A stretch of 64,000 nucleotides of DNA from Butyrivibrio sp. INlla16. Lineage in GTDB: Bacteria > Bacillota > Clostridia > Lachnospirales > Lachnospiraceae. Made by a program: the position numbers and the translations under genes. The notes beneath the pieces are model-generated. The model made no database searches, had not been told where the DNA came from, and saw only the letters and a program-made list of their open reading frames with translations. The stretch is from positions 1 to 64,000 of the forward strand of contig NZ_FMYB01000003.1 of the NCBI RefSeq assembly GCF_900104155.1. Reading direction: 5' to 3'. Below, one piece after another: positions 8,418 to 17,401 of this stretch (its first letter is position 1; each line of letters starts with the position of its first letter).

Positions 8418-8444
8418 ACCCGCGTTGGCAAGACGCGGGTTTTT
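8418..8444 (+). terminator. Terminator of the TetR-family gene
   Basis: ACCCGCG (8418-8424) and CGCGGGT (8434-8440) form a G+C-rich stem with a nine-base loop, followed by TTTTT. It starts 26 bases past the stop codon. Confidence 0.85.
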
Positions 8445-8536
8445 CAGGTAGGAGATTTCTTATGACTATGTATGTCATTTAGTTAGCTTTTGCTAACACG
8501 GTTATATTAGCACAGACTAACAATCATTGCAAGTAC

Positions 8537-9517
8537 TTATTTTTTTAAATGAAGCTCATAGTAATAGGCCGCAATAAGAATAAGATTCGCAAAAATCCAG
8601 GCGGTTATCTCACCATAATAGATGCCGCGGCAGCCAATAAAGCCCGTGATCACCACAGCACAGAACACTCGCATAATCAGCTGACCAAAACTTGAGATCA
8701 TCGGAACAAATGAATTCCCGCCCCCCTGAAGCGCAGCTCGTATTATGTAGAGCGTATATAAAAGCGGATAAAAAATCCCAAGAACCAGAAGGTAATCTCG
8801 TCCGTATTTAAATACATCCGGTGAAACGGACGACGAATCGACAAACAGTCCCATCGCACTCTGCCCAAAGGCTATCATTATAAATGAACATACTAGCGCA
8901 GTGCCTATGCCTATTATGAGGCTGGCCCTTACTCCGGAATGAATTCTGTCAATTTTTCTTGCACCAAAATTCTGCGAAACATAGGCTACAACAGCCACTG
9001 CGTAGGATGAAGCAGCTATCTCCAAAAGAGCATAGATTTTTCCTGCAATTGTATAACCCGTAAGAAAAGTTATGTCAAAGTGGTTTACATTACTGATGAC
9101 AATTAGGCCGCCGATTGCCGTGATCCCGCTCTGCAACGCCATTGGAAGTCCGACAACTATAAGCCTTCTCACCACATCGCTGCTAATATACTCATTATTG
9201 TCACGGGCAATATCATCATCGGCTTTCTTTTCATGCAGCATCCCATAGACGTTATATCCGCAAACAATCATCACTAGAGCTTCTGAAAGAATAGTACCAA
9301 GGGCCGCACCTGCAATTCCCATATTAAACACGCATATAAAAAGAAGGTCCAGCACGATATTGCAAATAGATGAAATAGTCAAGGCCGCCAACGGGATTCT
9401 GCTGTTACCGCGGCTTCTTAATGTTGCGGCAAAGAACTGATAAAATACCAGAAACGGAACACCTGCAAAAATCACGCTTACATAAGTCTTTGCATAATCG
9501 AACGCCTCTGTCTTTGT
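8537..9517 (-). pseudogene. MATE-family efflux transporter, 5'-truncated remnant
   Basis: The frame encodes the last three quarters of a MATE multidrug/sodium antiporter: motifs such as FAATLRSRGNSRIPL, MALQSGITAIGG and AVVAYVSQNFGA, and about nine of the usual twelve membrane helices. The family is normally near 450 residues; only about 325 remain. The homologous reading continues upstream of the GTG at 9475 through FDYAKTYVS, where homologues also match, and then meets a TGA at 9518-9520. The region beyond, up to the acidic-protein gene, does not contain the missing 120 or so residues. A deletion that removed the promoter and first helices is the likely cause. A shortened functional protein starting at GTG is unlikely but cannot be excluded. 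Confidence 0.75.
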
Positions 9518-9576
9518 TCATACCGTTCCCTCTGATTACTTTTTTATTTCATAGGAATTACCTATACAATAAATAG

Positions 9577-9609
9577 CTTTGGTATCCATAAAGTGCATGG
9601 ATACCAAAG
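9577..9609 (-). terminator. Hairpin after the acidic-protein gene
   Basis: CTTTGGTATCCAT (9577-9589) and ATGGATACCAAAG (9597-9609) form a perfect 13-bp stem with a seven-base loop, 12 bases past the stop codon at 9621. The following minus-strand bases (CTATTTATTG) are T-rich but not a clean T-tract. Confidence 0.65.
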
Positions 9610-9620
9610 TCTCTTAGTTC

Positions 9621-10229
9621 TTATCTTCCCAGGTTGCCAAAAAAAGCATCTCCCGAGTCACCATGTTTATTGCCGCCCCGGCCGTCTCCTCCAAAGTCGT
9701 CGTCTGAGCCGTATTCATCATCCGGATAATCATCGTCTTCGTCATCCTCATCCGGATAGTTATCTTCGGAATCATCCTCGAAGTCTTCCTCATCATAGTC
9801 TTCGTCGGATTCATCCTCTTCATCATACTCATCTTCGTCTTCCTCGTCATCATCGTCTTCTTCGAAGTCGTACTCATCATCTTCGGCTTCCTCGAAGTCG
9901 CCGTCGTACTCCATGTCGTAGTACCCCTCTTCTTCAAGACGTTCTCTGACATCGCGGTCGAAATCAAGCTCGTAGTCATTCGGATTAAGTCCAACATCCT
10001 CAAGCATCTCACGGCGCTCATCTTCTTCCGCGCGAAGGAATTCCTCAAAATCAAGTCCCGCATTGCAGACAGCTTCTACAAGTTCAGCGTCCACGTATAC
10101 TGTGAAGTCCGCATCATTGCCGTCGAAGTCGTCATCCACATAGGGGAGATTTTCAGGGAAAAGAGAAAACATTTTTCCGTTTTCATCAAAGTCTAAAGGG
10201 CCGAAGCCTTTACCAAGGTTTACGTTCAT
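9621..10229 (-). CDS. Highly acidic protein, unknown function
   Basis: 202 residues, without signal peptide or membrane segment. The first 80 residues look globular (GKGFGPLDFDENGKMFSLFP, then VYVDAELVEAVCNAGLDFEE). The last 90 are dominated by Asp and Glu, with Tyr and Gly, and should be disordered. The start at 10229 is preceded by GAGGG, which is the outer end of a dispersed palindromic repeat. Asp/Glu tails of this kind occur in proteins that bind basic partners or divalent metals, but nothing here identifies a partner. The thiolase gene upstream ends only about 60 bases before, across the repeat. Confidence 0.6.
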   Translation of the reverse strand: MNVNLGKGFGPLDFDENGKMFSLFPENLPYVDDDFDGNDADFTVYVDAELVEAVCNAGLDFEEFLRAEEDERREMLEDVGLNPNDYELDFDRDVRERLEEEGYYDMEYDGDFEEAEDDEYDFEEDDDDEEDEDEYDEEDESDEDYDEEDFEDDSEDNYPDEDDEDDDYPDDEYGSDDDFGGDGRGGNKHGDSGDAFFGNLGR

Positions 10230-10233
10230 ATAA

Positions 10234-10281
10234 CCCTCATCCGTCAGCTAAAGCTGACACCTTCCCCCTTAGGGGGAAGGC
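10234..10281. repeat. REP-like palindromic repeat, copy 1
   Basis: CCCTCATCC is followed by two hairpins: GTCAGCT-AA-AGCTGAC (10243-10258) and CCTTCCCCCT/AGGGGGAAGG (260-280 of this kb). The same order of parts recurs near 39240, 41317 and 51971. Its left end, read on the minus strand as GGATGAGGG, supplies the ribosome binding site of the acidic-protein gene. Confidence 0.8.
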
Positions 10282-10289
10282 ATAATATC

Positions 10290-11471
10290 TTAGTCTCGTT
10301 CAACGATTGCCGCAGCTCCCATTCCGCCGCCTACGCAAAGAGTAGCGAGTCCCTTCTTGGCGTCGCGTCTCTGCATCTCATAGAGAAGTGTTACAAGAAT
10401 ACGGCAGCCTGAGCATCCTACCGGGTGTCCAAGGGCGATAGCGCCGCCGTTTACATTGAGCTTGTTAAGGTCAAAACCGAGATCCTTACCAACTGCAACT
10501 GACTGAGCAGCGAATGCCTCGTTAGCCTCGATAAGATCAAAGTCAGAAATCTGATAGCCAGCCTTAGCCATTGTCTTCTTGGTTGCAGCAACAGGACCGA
10601 TACCCATAATGCGGGGCTCAACGCCTGCAAGCTCACCGGCAATCCATGTAGCCATGGGCTTGATTCCGAGCTCCTTAGCCTTCTCTTCACTCATAACAAC
10701 GATAGCTGCTGCGCCGTCGTTGATACCTGAAGAGTTAGCTGCTGTTACCATTCCATCAGGTTTGAAAGCGGGACGAAGCTTAGAGATGCTCTCCTTTGTT
10801 ACGCCTGCTCTGGGGCCTTCATCCTTAGCAAACATAACAGTTTCCTTCTTAACCTTTACAGGAACGGGAACGATCTCCTCATCAAATACACCATTAGCCT
10901 GTGCCTTCTCGCACTTCTGCTGAGAATTTGCAGCAAACTCGTCGAGCTCTTCTCTTGTAAGTCCCCACTGCTCACAGATGTTCTCAGCTGTGATACCCAT
11001 GTGGAAGCCTCCGAACGCATCTGTAAGTGCATCCTTGATCATTGTATCGATGAGCTCACCGTTGTTCATACGGTAACCAAATCTTGCATTCTGAAGTGCA
11101 TAAGGTGCACGAGACATACTCTCTGTACCACCTGCTACGATAATATCTGCATCTCCCATAGAGATAAGCTTTGCTGCAAGGTTTACACAGTGAAGACCTG
11201 ATCCGCAAAGTACGTTAATTGTAGTTGCAGGAACCTCAACCGGTATTCCTGCATTAACTGCTGCCTGACGTGCTACGTTCTGGCCTGTACCTGCCTGAAT
11301 TACGCAGCCCATATATACTTCATCTACCTGCTCAGGCTTTACACCTGAACGCTTCAATGCTTCCTTAATTACGATTGTTCCAAGATCCGGAGCCGGAATG
11401 TCCTTAAGGGCACCCCCCATAACACCTATTGCTGTTCTACAAGCTCCTGCCAAAACTACTTTTCGTGCCAT
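10290..11471 (-). CDS. thlA: Acetyl-CoA acetyltransferase (thiolase)
   Basis: 393 residues, full length for a biosynthetic thiolase. It condenses two acetyl-CoA to acetoacetyl-CoA, the first step of the butyrate pathway, in the cytoplasm. The acyl-carrying Cys89 (NVLCGSGLH), His349 ([11 protein letters not shown]) and Cys379 ([12 protein letters not shown]) are all present. The other butyrate genes (crt, hbd, bcd) are not adjacent, so it is expressed as a separate unit. A good AAGGAGG-like site precedes the start. Degradative use in fatty-acid oxidation is unlikely in an anaerobic Firmicute. Confidence 0.93.
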   Translation of the reverse strand: MARKVVLAGACRTAIGVMGGALKDIPAPDLGTIVIKEALKRSGVKPEQVDEVYMGCVIQAGTGQNVARQAAVNAGIPVEVPATTINVLCGSGLHCVNLAAKLISMGDADIIVAGGTESMSRAPYALQNARFGYRMNNGELIDTMIKDALTDAFGGFHMGITAENICEQWGLTREELDEFAANSQQKCEKAQANGVFDEEIVPVPVKVKKETVMFAKDEGPRAGVTKESISKLRPAFKPDGMVTAANSSGINDGAAAIVVMSEEKAKELGIKPMATWIAGELAGVEPRIMGIGPVAATKKTMAKAGYQISDFDLIEANEAFAAQSVAVGKDLGFDLNKLNVNGGAIALGHPVGCSGCRILVTLLYEMQRRDAKKGLATLCVGGGMGAAAIVERD

Positions 11472-11589
11472 GCCTTTCTTTCCTCCTTATAATGAAAATT
11501 GTTTTATTTTTTCCGGAATTCGTGATGATAATTCCGGATGAATTACAAAACGAAATACAATAATATTATATCAAAAGCTCCATGATTAG

Positions 11590-11623
11590 TAAAAATCCGG
11601 GAAACCCAAAAGCTTCCCGGATT
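11590..11623 (-). terminator. Terminator after the first Fn3-like secreted protein
   Basis: AATCCGGGAA (11594-11603) pairs with TTCCCGGATT (11614-11623). On the minus strand the stem runs into TTTTTACT. It lies nine bases past the stop codon at 11632. Confidence 0.85.
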
Positions 11624-11631
11624 CTGAATGA

Positions 11632-12765
11632 TTATTTTATTTTTACACTCTTTGCGTCTGACCAGTCTGAATAGTATTTGACATTATTATGCTCGATATA
11701 AGTTCTGACTCTAAAGTAATATTTCTTATGTCTCTTAAGCTTGTTTATTTTTATCTTTCTTTTATTATTTCCGGCAATTTGCGTCTTTGCAATTTCGAAA
11801 GATTTTGTTTTTACATTCTTCGTAAAATTCTTGTTAGTCGAGAACTGGATTTCGTAACCATTAACACCTGTAACGTCCTTAATGGTTATCTCTGCCTTTT
11901 TCTTACCGGGAGATTTTACCTTGGTTACTTTTCCGTTTTCAATTTTGGCATTGTTTAATGAGAAGGTATATTTTACCTGATTGCCCTCGATTTTTAAGTA
12001 ATATGTACCCGGTGCTAAATAGATATCGCTGGATGCCGGTGATCCTGCACACGCTTTTCCCAGATGTTGTTTCTCAAACAGGTCTTGATTATATAAAGTT
12101 GCGTCCGCATAATTGTATCCGGAAACGACCTCGCTTTCAGCCACAGCCGTATAATGATACTTACCTTCCTGGGTGATGTTCACCCTATACCAATCCTCTG
12201 CGTCAGTGGCTGTAAAAGAATCCGTCACAGAAGTGTTCAGAGTATATTCCTTTGGATTGTCGTAGCTATCCTTCCCATTTTCTGATACGCCATAGCTCTC
12301 AAAAACTGTTTTTAATCTATAGCTCTGTTTTTGGCTTCTATTACGGGGACTTTCACTTGATACTCTGATGTAATATGTGCCTGCTGAAAGAGCCTTGGAA
12401 TCCGTTCCTGTCCAGGCTGAATCATCTACATTCATCTGACCTGTAGTCATTACTCTATATGACGTATCAGAGCTATTAAAAACATCTAAACCTATATGGC
12501 TTGTGTTTTTTAACATAAGACCAATCTTGAATATACCATCTGATGGTAATGTAACTTTATAGAAATCCTGGCTGGCAACACCTATTTCATTCCATCCGGT
12601 CCACTCCATATTTGCCGGCAATTCTACAGTTGTATCAAAAGTGCTTCCGCCCGCAGCTTCGGCAACAATTTTAGTTTCCGGATTAAAGGCACCGATTGGA
12701 CTAACTGCCATAGTTAATGCCAAAAGCACTCCCCCAAATTTCTTTAGCAATTTTTCTTTTTTCAT
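11632..12765 (-). CDS. Secreted protein with a C-terminal fibronectin-III-like domain (paralogue A)
   Basis: 377 residues with a Sec signal peptide ending near VAEAAGG (about residue 38). Two beta-rich segments of pre-peptidase-C-like appearance (WTGTDSKALSAGTYYIRV, and DAEDWYRVNI with APGTYYLKI) are followed by a Lys-rich linker and a C-terminal Fn3-like domain (GYEIQFSTNKNF, KYYFRVRTY, YSDWS). No catalytic motif or cell-wall anchor is visible. It is a close relative of the next gene upstream, a tandem duplication, and shares its C-terminal domain with the secreted protein at 16325-17401. Each copy has its own terminator. A surface-adhesive or polysaccharide-contact role is inferred from the domains only. 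Confidence 0.75.
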   Translation of the reverse strand: MKKEKLLKKFGGVLLALTMAVSPIGAFNPETKIVAEAAGGSTFDTTVELPANMEWTGWNEIGVASQDFYKVTLPSDGIFKIGLMLKNTSHIGLDVFNSSDTSYRVMTTGQMNVDDSAWTGTDSKALSAGTYYIRVSSESPRNRSQKQSYRLKTVFESYGVSENGKDSYDNPKEYTLNTSVTDSFTATDAEDWYRVNITQEGKYHYTAVAESEVVSGYNYADATLYNQDLFEKQHLGKACAGSPASSDIYLAPGTYYLKIEGNQVKYTFSLNNAKIENGKVTKVKSPGKKKAEITIKDVTGVNGYEIQFSTNKNFTKNVKTKSFEIAKTQIAGNNKRKIKINKLKRHKKYYFRVRTYIEHNNVKYYSDWSDAKSVKIK

Positions 12766-12825
12766 CCTCTTTTCCCTCTTTTCTTCGAAATGTCATACAA
12801 CTTTACAAGTATACCACAAAATATG

Positions 12826-12859
12826 AAAAAAATCCGAGAACCTTAAAGATTCCCGGATT
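12826..12859 (-). terminator. Terminator after the second Fn3-like secreted protein
   Basis: On the minus strand AATCCGGGAATCT pairs with AGGTTCTCGGATT with two mismatches, followed by TTTTTT. It begins 18 bases past the stop at 12877. Its stem resembles the terminator of the duplicated neighbour, as expected for a tandem duplication that included the terminator. Confidence 0.75.
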
Positions 12860-12876
12860 TTGAATGTTTATTACAT

Positions 12877-14025
12877 TTATTTTATTTTTGTATGCTTTAC
12901 GTTTGACCAGTCTGAGTAAAATCTTGACTTGTTTGATTCTACATAGCCTCTGATTCTAAAATAGTATTTCTTATGTCTCTTAAGCTTGCCAATGGTGATT
13001 TTTCTGTAACCGTTTCCAATGCTCTCAGCCTTATCATTCTCAAAAGATTTTGATTTTACATTTTTTTTGAAATTCTTGTCAGTTGAGTACTGAATCTGAT
13101 AGCCATTAGCATCTTTTGCTTCCTTGAAGGTAACCTCTACCTTTTTCTTCTTGGGTGACTTTACTTTTGTTATTTTACTCTTTTTGATTGTAGAGCCCTT
13201 TACAGAAAAAGAATATTTTGTGTTTTTGCCTTCAAGCTTTATGTAATACACTACTGGAGTAAGATAAGCATCTCCTGTTTTAATCTCCTGAGTATATCCT
13301 CCATTTCTTTCAAGCGAAAGCTTTTCTTCTGTCAAATCAGAATTCATTATTTTAGCATTACAGGTTATTGATCCACCTTCAAAACCATAACTGGTAATGC
13401 TAAAAATATACTTTCCTTCTTTATCTACATTAAATCTGTACCAATCCATGTTCTCTGTCCAAGTAAATGCATCTGTAGCTACAGTATTGATTGTATATTC
13501 CTTAGGATTATCATAGCTGTCTTCGACACTTTCAGATGTTCCGTAACTATTAAAACCGGTCTTTATCTTATAGTTCTGATAACCATTACCCTTATCTTTA
13601 TTTCTGACACCTTTTCCAGTAACTTCAATGTAGTAAGTTCCCGCTGACAAAACACGTTTATCGGATTCTGTAACAGGAGCATCTTCTTCTGTCCCGAAAA
13701 TAGTTTGTACATGACACAAGATATCAGTGTTCTTCTCTTTACGAAGAAATGCGTTCACGCCATAACAATTCTTAAATGCAGCACTTAATGTAAGCTCCCC
13801 ATCTTCAGCCAAAACCACTTTGTAGAAGTATGTTCCTCCATCAACAAGTGGTGTCCATGCTGTCCATTCTGAATTAGGCGTTAGCACAGTTGCCGTATCC
13901 TGTGTCTCACCGGCTGCCTTAACTGTAAGCTTTGTCTCAGGAGCAAATGTGCTAAAAGATGCAACTGACATAAACATTGCAAGAAGCAGAGCTCCTGTCC
14001 TTTTTAATAATCCATTTTTCTTCAT
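12877..14025 (-). CDS. Secreted protein with a C-terminal fibronectin-III-like domain (paralogue B)
   Basis: 382 residues with a signal peptide ending around LTVKAAGE. The layout copies that of the downstream gene: two pre-peptidase-C-like beta segments (SAGTYYIEVTGKG, ENMDWYRFNVDKEGKY) and a C-terminal Fn3-like domain (KKKKVEVTFKEAKDANGYQI, KYYFRIRGY, FYSDWS). Shared short runs such as SYDNPKEYT mark the two as paralogues. The C-terminal end is very rich in Lys and lacks any LPxTG motif, so it may be held to the wall by charge. No function can be assigned. Confidence 0.75.
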   Translation of the reverse strand: MKKNGLLKRTGALLLAMFMSVASFSTFAPETKLTVKAAGETQDTATVLTPNSEWTAWTPLVDGGTYFYKVVLAEDGELTLSAAFKNCYGVNAFLRKEKNTDILCHVQTIFGTEEDAPVTESDKRVLSAGTYYIEVTGKGVRNKDKGNGYQNYKIKTGFNSYGTSESVEDSYDNPKEYTINTVATDAFTWTENMDWYRFNVDKEGKYIFSITSYGFEGGSITCNAKIMNSDLTEEKLSLERNGGYTQEIKTGDAYLTPVVYYIKLEGKNTKYSFSVKGSTIKKSKITKVKSPKKKKVEVTFKEAKDANGYQIQYSTDKNFKKNVKSKSFENDKAESIGNGYRKITIGKLKRHKKYYFRIRGYVESNKSRFYSDWSNVKHTKIK

Positions 14026-14135
14026 CTTCGTTTCCCTCTCCTTATCTTATTTTTGTTGTTCTATCTATAAGTACCGGCGGGTTTTGATTTGGTTTTATAT
14101 TTTTGAAAAAATATAAAAAAAAATATTATTGCACC

Positions 14136-14166
14136 AAAAAGCAGCTGTAGCCTAAGCTACAACTGC
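14136..14166 (-). terminator. Terminator of the sigma-factor operon
   Basis: GCAGCTGTAGC (14141-14151) pairs with GCTACAACTGC (14156-14166) apart from one central mismatch, with a four-base loop. On the minus strand TTTTT follows. It begins about 20 bases past the stop codon. Confidence 0.85.
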
Positions 14167-14186
14167 CTCTTTTAACTATGCTTAAT

Positions 14187-16328
14187 TTATTTTGCGCTTT
14201 CAATTACAGACTTAATCGCACCGGCTGAGGTGTCTGAATAAAACGTGAGTAGTGTAGCATCCGTTGGTTGATACAGGGTTTTAATATCGGAATCACCATT
14301 TGGATAGTCTATCCATTCAACTTCGCCTTCGTATATCTGATTTGTGGTATTACTTTTACCATCATAATCATATACGAATTCATATCCCATGTGCACCGAA
14401 GATCCGTAGAAGCCATCATGTGAATTCTTTCCCCAGTAATCACCAACATGAGCTCCCAGAGTTTCTCCCATTTTAATCCAATCGGATTTAGCATCCACCC
14501 AGGTGTAAATGTTCATCATGTAATCAGCCTCACAGGTTCCCTGTTGGACTATAAACTCCGGAATACCATCAGCCGTAACATCATACACAAAGTAAAGTGG
14601 ATAATAGCTATCAACTATTCCTTCCGCCTGTTTTTGCTTTATAAGCTCAGCTGCCTTTTTCGCCATAAGCTCCGAATTCATTGATACTTTAGAACTGCTT
14701 ACTTTCCATTTCGAATAGTCAAAGGTGCTGCAATCCTTAATGATAAGTCCCCCGAAAATATCCGGATTACCACCCTTTACAGCTGTTGCGGTGAAGGGAA
14801 ACAAACTGGGTGCTGACCCGGGTTCATCATCCAGTGATTTCCAACTGTATTGTCCGGTCAACGTATATGTTCCGTCTCCATTATTTTTTATATCAAGTCC
14901 CTCATAGGCATAATAGTCCATTGCCAATTCGCCTTCTCCGAGCAGATTGTCAGAGTCCACAGTGACACCATTATCATCAAAATCATAATCCCCGGGAATT
15001 TCAATTCCAAGGGCCTTATAGAAATCCTTTACAAAAGGAACATCCAGTTTATCATCCTTTTTCCAAGGGAAGGCCTTTTTTCCTTCAGGGTTATTCCATA
15101 ATGTATATACAGCATACAATCTTGCACAAAATACAAAGTTCCCTGCGTCCAGCCAATCTTGAGAATAAAAGCCGATGGCATCAACAATCTGAATTTTCTC
15201 ATCTTCTGTAAGGGTTACATCATCAGATGTATTATCCGGGCTTTCATCATTGTTTCCATCATTGTTTTCTCCACTTCCTGATGGTATTGTGCCATCTTGA
15301 TTTTGCGCATCCTGGGATTGTTCTTCAGAATCCCCCTGATTAACCGCTTCCGCTAACCCTTCCAGATCCTCATCACTCGCATCCGCTAATTTCTCTGTTT
15401 TTGCAGCATTCTGATTCACCACATAATAAGTCGCTCCGGCACCTGCGCCCGCTCCGGCCAGAATCGCGCCGGCAATTATCAGAGCTTTCACGCCTATCGA
15501 TATTCCGGCACCTGTGGCAGCAGTCCCTGCTGCGCCTGCAACTGCAACACCTGTAGCAGCCATATTTGCTGACATTCCTGCTCCTGCGTTTCCAAGTGCG
15601 ATAGCTCCGGGTGTAAGTCCGACATGCGCACAGCTTCCCGCATAGATGCCCTCTGCAGCCTTTGCGGAGAGCTTCGTATTCTCTGACATAAGCCTGATAG
15701 CATAGTACAAAGTAGGAAGTGCAACAACGTGAAGTCTGATACCGTCTCGCTTTTCTGTTCCCTCAACCTTATCCTTGAGGAATTTGCGCGCATAGTTCAG
15801 GCGGCTCTTAACCGTTCCCTCCGAGCAATCCTGCATCTGCGCAATTTCTCCGACTGAAAAACCATCAAAATAATAAGCGATAACCGCAGCTTTCTGAACC
15901 TCCGGAAGCTCATCGATGAACTCCTGAATTATCCTGCTTGTTTCCTTCTGATCTGCCGACAGCTCAGGCAGTGACGCAAGGTCGTTACTCTCAAGTGTCT
16001 CGAAGATATCATTTCCTTCCTCATCGCCATTTAGAAACACATCTTTTTTCTTGCGAAAGATTTTCATTCCCTGATTATGGCAGATTCCGTCCAACCATCC
16101 GAAAAGAGACTCCACATTCTGCAGGCTCTTTATGTTTTTGTAGGCCTCAATATAAACAATCTGCGTCAGATCCTGCGCATCAGCCTCATCCTTCATGTAT
16201 GCCTTTGCACGGAAATAAACGTGATTGTAGGTTGCTGAATATACCGCATTGAAGCCCTCTTCTTTTCCCGCCGCCATATCCTCAATGGCTCTTATAAGCT
16301 TTTCATCCATTCTACATTTTGTTGTCAT
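14187..16328 (-). CDS. Membrane-tethered ECF sigma factor with a large extracytoplasmic C-terminal domain
   Basis: 713 residues from the ATG at 16328, chosen because it overlaps the upstream stop codon as ATGA; a longer frame from 16361 would overlap it by 37 bases. The first 190 residues are an ECF-type sigma-70 factor: region 2 (DAQDLTQIVYIEAYKNI) and region 4 with the helix-turn-helix (GFSVGEIAQMQDCSEGTVKS). A Gly/Ala-rich stretch then leads to one strong membrane helix (about 279-301). After it come an acidic linker and about 380 residues that should lie outside, ending in a domain with VYDVTADGIPEFIV and many aromatic residues. Normal ECF factors are about 180 residues and soluble and pair with a separate anti-sigma protein; none is adjacent. 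The fusion suggests a one-piece surface sensor. It is translationally coupled to the upstream Fn3-like protein. Confidence 0.8.
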   Translation of the reverse strand: MTTKCRMDEKLIRAIEDMAAGKEEGFNAVYSATYNHVYFRAKAYMKDEADAQDLTQIVYIEAYKNIKSLQNVESLFGWLDGICHNQGMKIFRKKKDVFLNGDEEGNDIFETLESNDLASLPELSADQKETSRIIQEFIDELPEVQKAAVIAYYFDGFSVGEIAQMQDCSEGTVKSRLNYARKFLKDKVEGTEKRDGIRLHVVALPTLYYAIRLMSENTKLSAKAAEGIYAGSCAHVGLTPGAIALGNAGAGMSANMAATGVAVAGAAGTAATGAGISIGVKALIIAGAILAGAGAGAGATYYVVNQNAAKTEKLADASDEDLEGLAEAVNQGDSEEQSQDAQNQDGTIPSGSGENNDGNNDESPDNTSDDVTLTEDEKIQIVDAIGFYSQDWLDAGNFVFCARLYAVYTLWNNPEGKKAFPWKKDDKLDVPFVKDFYKALGIEIPGDYDFDDNGVTVDSDNLLGEGELAMDYYAYEGLDIKNNGDGTYTLTGQYSWKSLDDEPGSAPSLFPFTATAVKGGNPDIFGGLIIKDCSTFDYSKWKVSSSKVSMNSELMAKKAAELIKQKQAEGIVDSYYPLYFVYDVTADGIPEFIVQQGTCEADYMMNIYTWVDAKSDWIKMGETLGAHVGDYWGKNSHDGFYGSSVHMGYEFVYDYDGKSNTTNQIYEGEVEWIDYPNGDSDIKTLYQPTDATLLTFYSDTSAGAIKSVIESAK

Positions 16329-17401
16329 TTCTTTAATTTCCCCCCTACTTTTTTGCTCCACTTGGAATAAACTTTCTGCCTTCCAACATTTTTATAAGTA
16401 CGTATGCGCACATAGAATTTCTTACCATATTTTATGTGCTTAAATTTCTTGGCCATGGCATTCGGTTTATCTATAAAAATCGAACCCACCTTGTTTCTGA
16501 ATTTCTTGTTAGTGCTGAACTGAATTTCATAGCCATCGATTACGGATTTCACTTTTTTCCATTTGAGCTTTAGTGTCGATTTTCCGGTGATGACATCGTT
16601 TAGCTTTGTCTTTTTCATATAGGGATCGACAGGTACCGTCCCCTTGGGCTCTGTTCCCGTATAAAGTCCGGGTTCAAGCTGTCCGTTTTCGAAAAGAGCA
16701 TTAAGCGTAGAGGTTTTGTATTTCGAATAAACGTCGTTAGGAACAGTGTGTCCCCACTGGATTCTCTTATAAGTCTGCGTCGTAAGTCCGCGTGATGAGT
16801 AGAGCTGGGTTACAGTCTGCGAACCCGATGCATTCTTGGTATCAATTCCGCTTGTTGCCGTGAATTTGCCTGCAGCAGCTTCATCAGTCCAGAATTCAAA
16901 GCCGCATGCATAGAAGAGGTAATCCGACTTATCAATCGATGCCGTTTTTCCCCAAAAGTGCAGCACGCAGTTCTTCATCTCATCCGCAGTAAGGTCTACC
17001 TTCGCATAGCTGTCAGTATAGGTTATGCTGTTACATTTTTTAGACTTGGAATTTTTCCACGGAAGAGTATAAACTCGAATTCCACTGGGATATGGCTGTG
17101 AGTCGATGACAATCCATTTTCTTTTGGAAAGCGAATACGCAAAGAGTTTTATTTTACCCAGATAAACCGTGAACTTCTCAGGAAGTGTCTCCCCGCTTGT
17201 CAGATAAACCGCCCCCATTGAGAGCACTCTCTTTGATTCAGGGGATGAAGTATCACTAAGAATGTGTCCGTAATATCTATTCGCCTTGATCATGTAATCA
17301 CTCATCGATTCGGAGCGAAGCGTCATGGAATCATAAACAGGATCGGAGCCCTCTGCGTAAGACGTGATGGGCGCCATCAATAAAATCATGGCCGCCATCA
17401 A
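16325..17401 (-). CDS. Secreted protein with a C-terminal fibronectin-III-like domain, coupled to the sigma factor
   Basis: About 358 residues from TTG at 17401; the hydrophobic start (LMAAMILLMAPITSYAEG) is a signal peptide. The C-terminal 90 residues are the same Fn3-like type as in the two downstream paralogues (IDGYEIQFSTNKKF, KFYVRIRTY, YSKWSKK). The N-terminal 260 residues are beta-rich without a known motif. The frame stays open upstream to about 17467 and would add a basic stretch (FKKSIAKSIITRSLS) that suits a signal peptide, but only ATT codons are available there. AGGAGG at 17465-17460 precedes a TTG that is out of frame by one base across a TTTTTAAAAAAA tract. Either the start is unusual or a single-base slip lies in that tract. 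Confidence 0.7.
   Translation of the reverse strand: MMAAMILLMAPITSYAEGSDPVYDSMTLRSESMSDYMIKANRYYGHILSDTSSPESKRVLSMGAVYLTSGETLPEKFTVYLGKIKLFAYSLSKRKWIVIDSQPYPSGIRVYTLPWKNSKSKKCNSITYTDSYAKVDLTADEMKNCVLHFWGKTASIDKSDYLFYACGFEFWTDEAAAGKFTATSGIDTKNASGSQTVTQLYSSRGLTTQTYKRIQWGHTVPNDVYSKYKTSTLNALFENGQLEPGLYTGTEPKGTVPVDPYMKKTKLNDVITGKSTLKLKWKKVKSVIDGYEIQFSTNKKFRNKVGSIFIDKPNAMAKKFKHIKYGKKFYVRIRTYKNVGRQKVYSKWSKKVGGKLKK

Noticed and set aside
8482-8497. GTTAGC/GCTAAC hairpin after the MATE remnant
   Set aside because: The stem is only six base pairs without T-tract; too weak to call a terminator.
9593-9949. Plus-strand open frame rich in His, Arg and Pro
   Set aside because: It is the complement of the Asp/Glu codons of the acidic protein; composition and position show a shadow frame.
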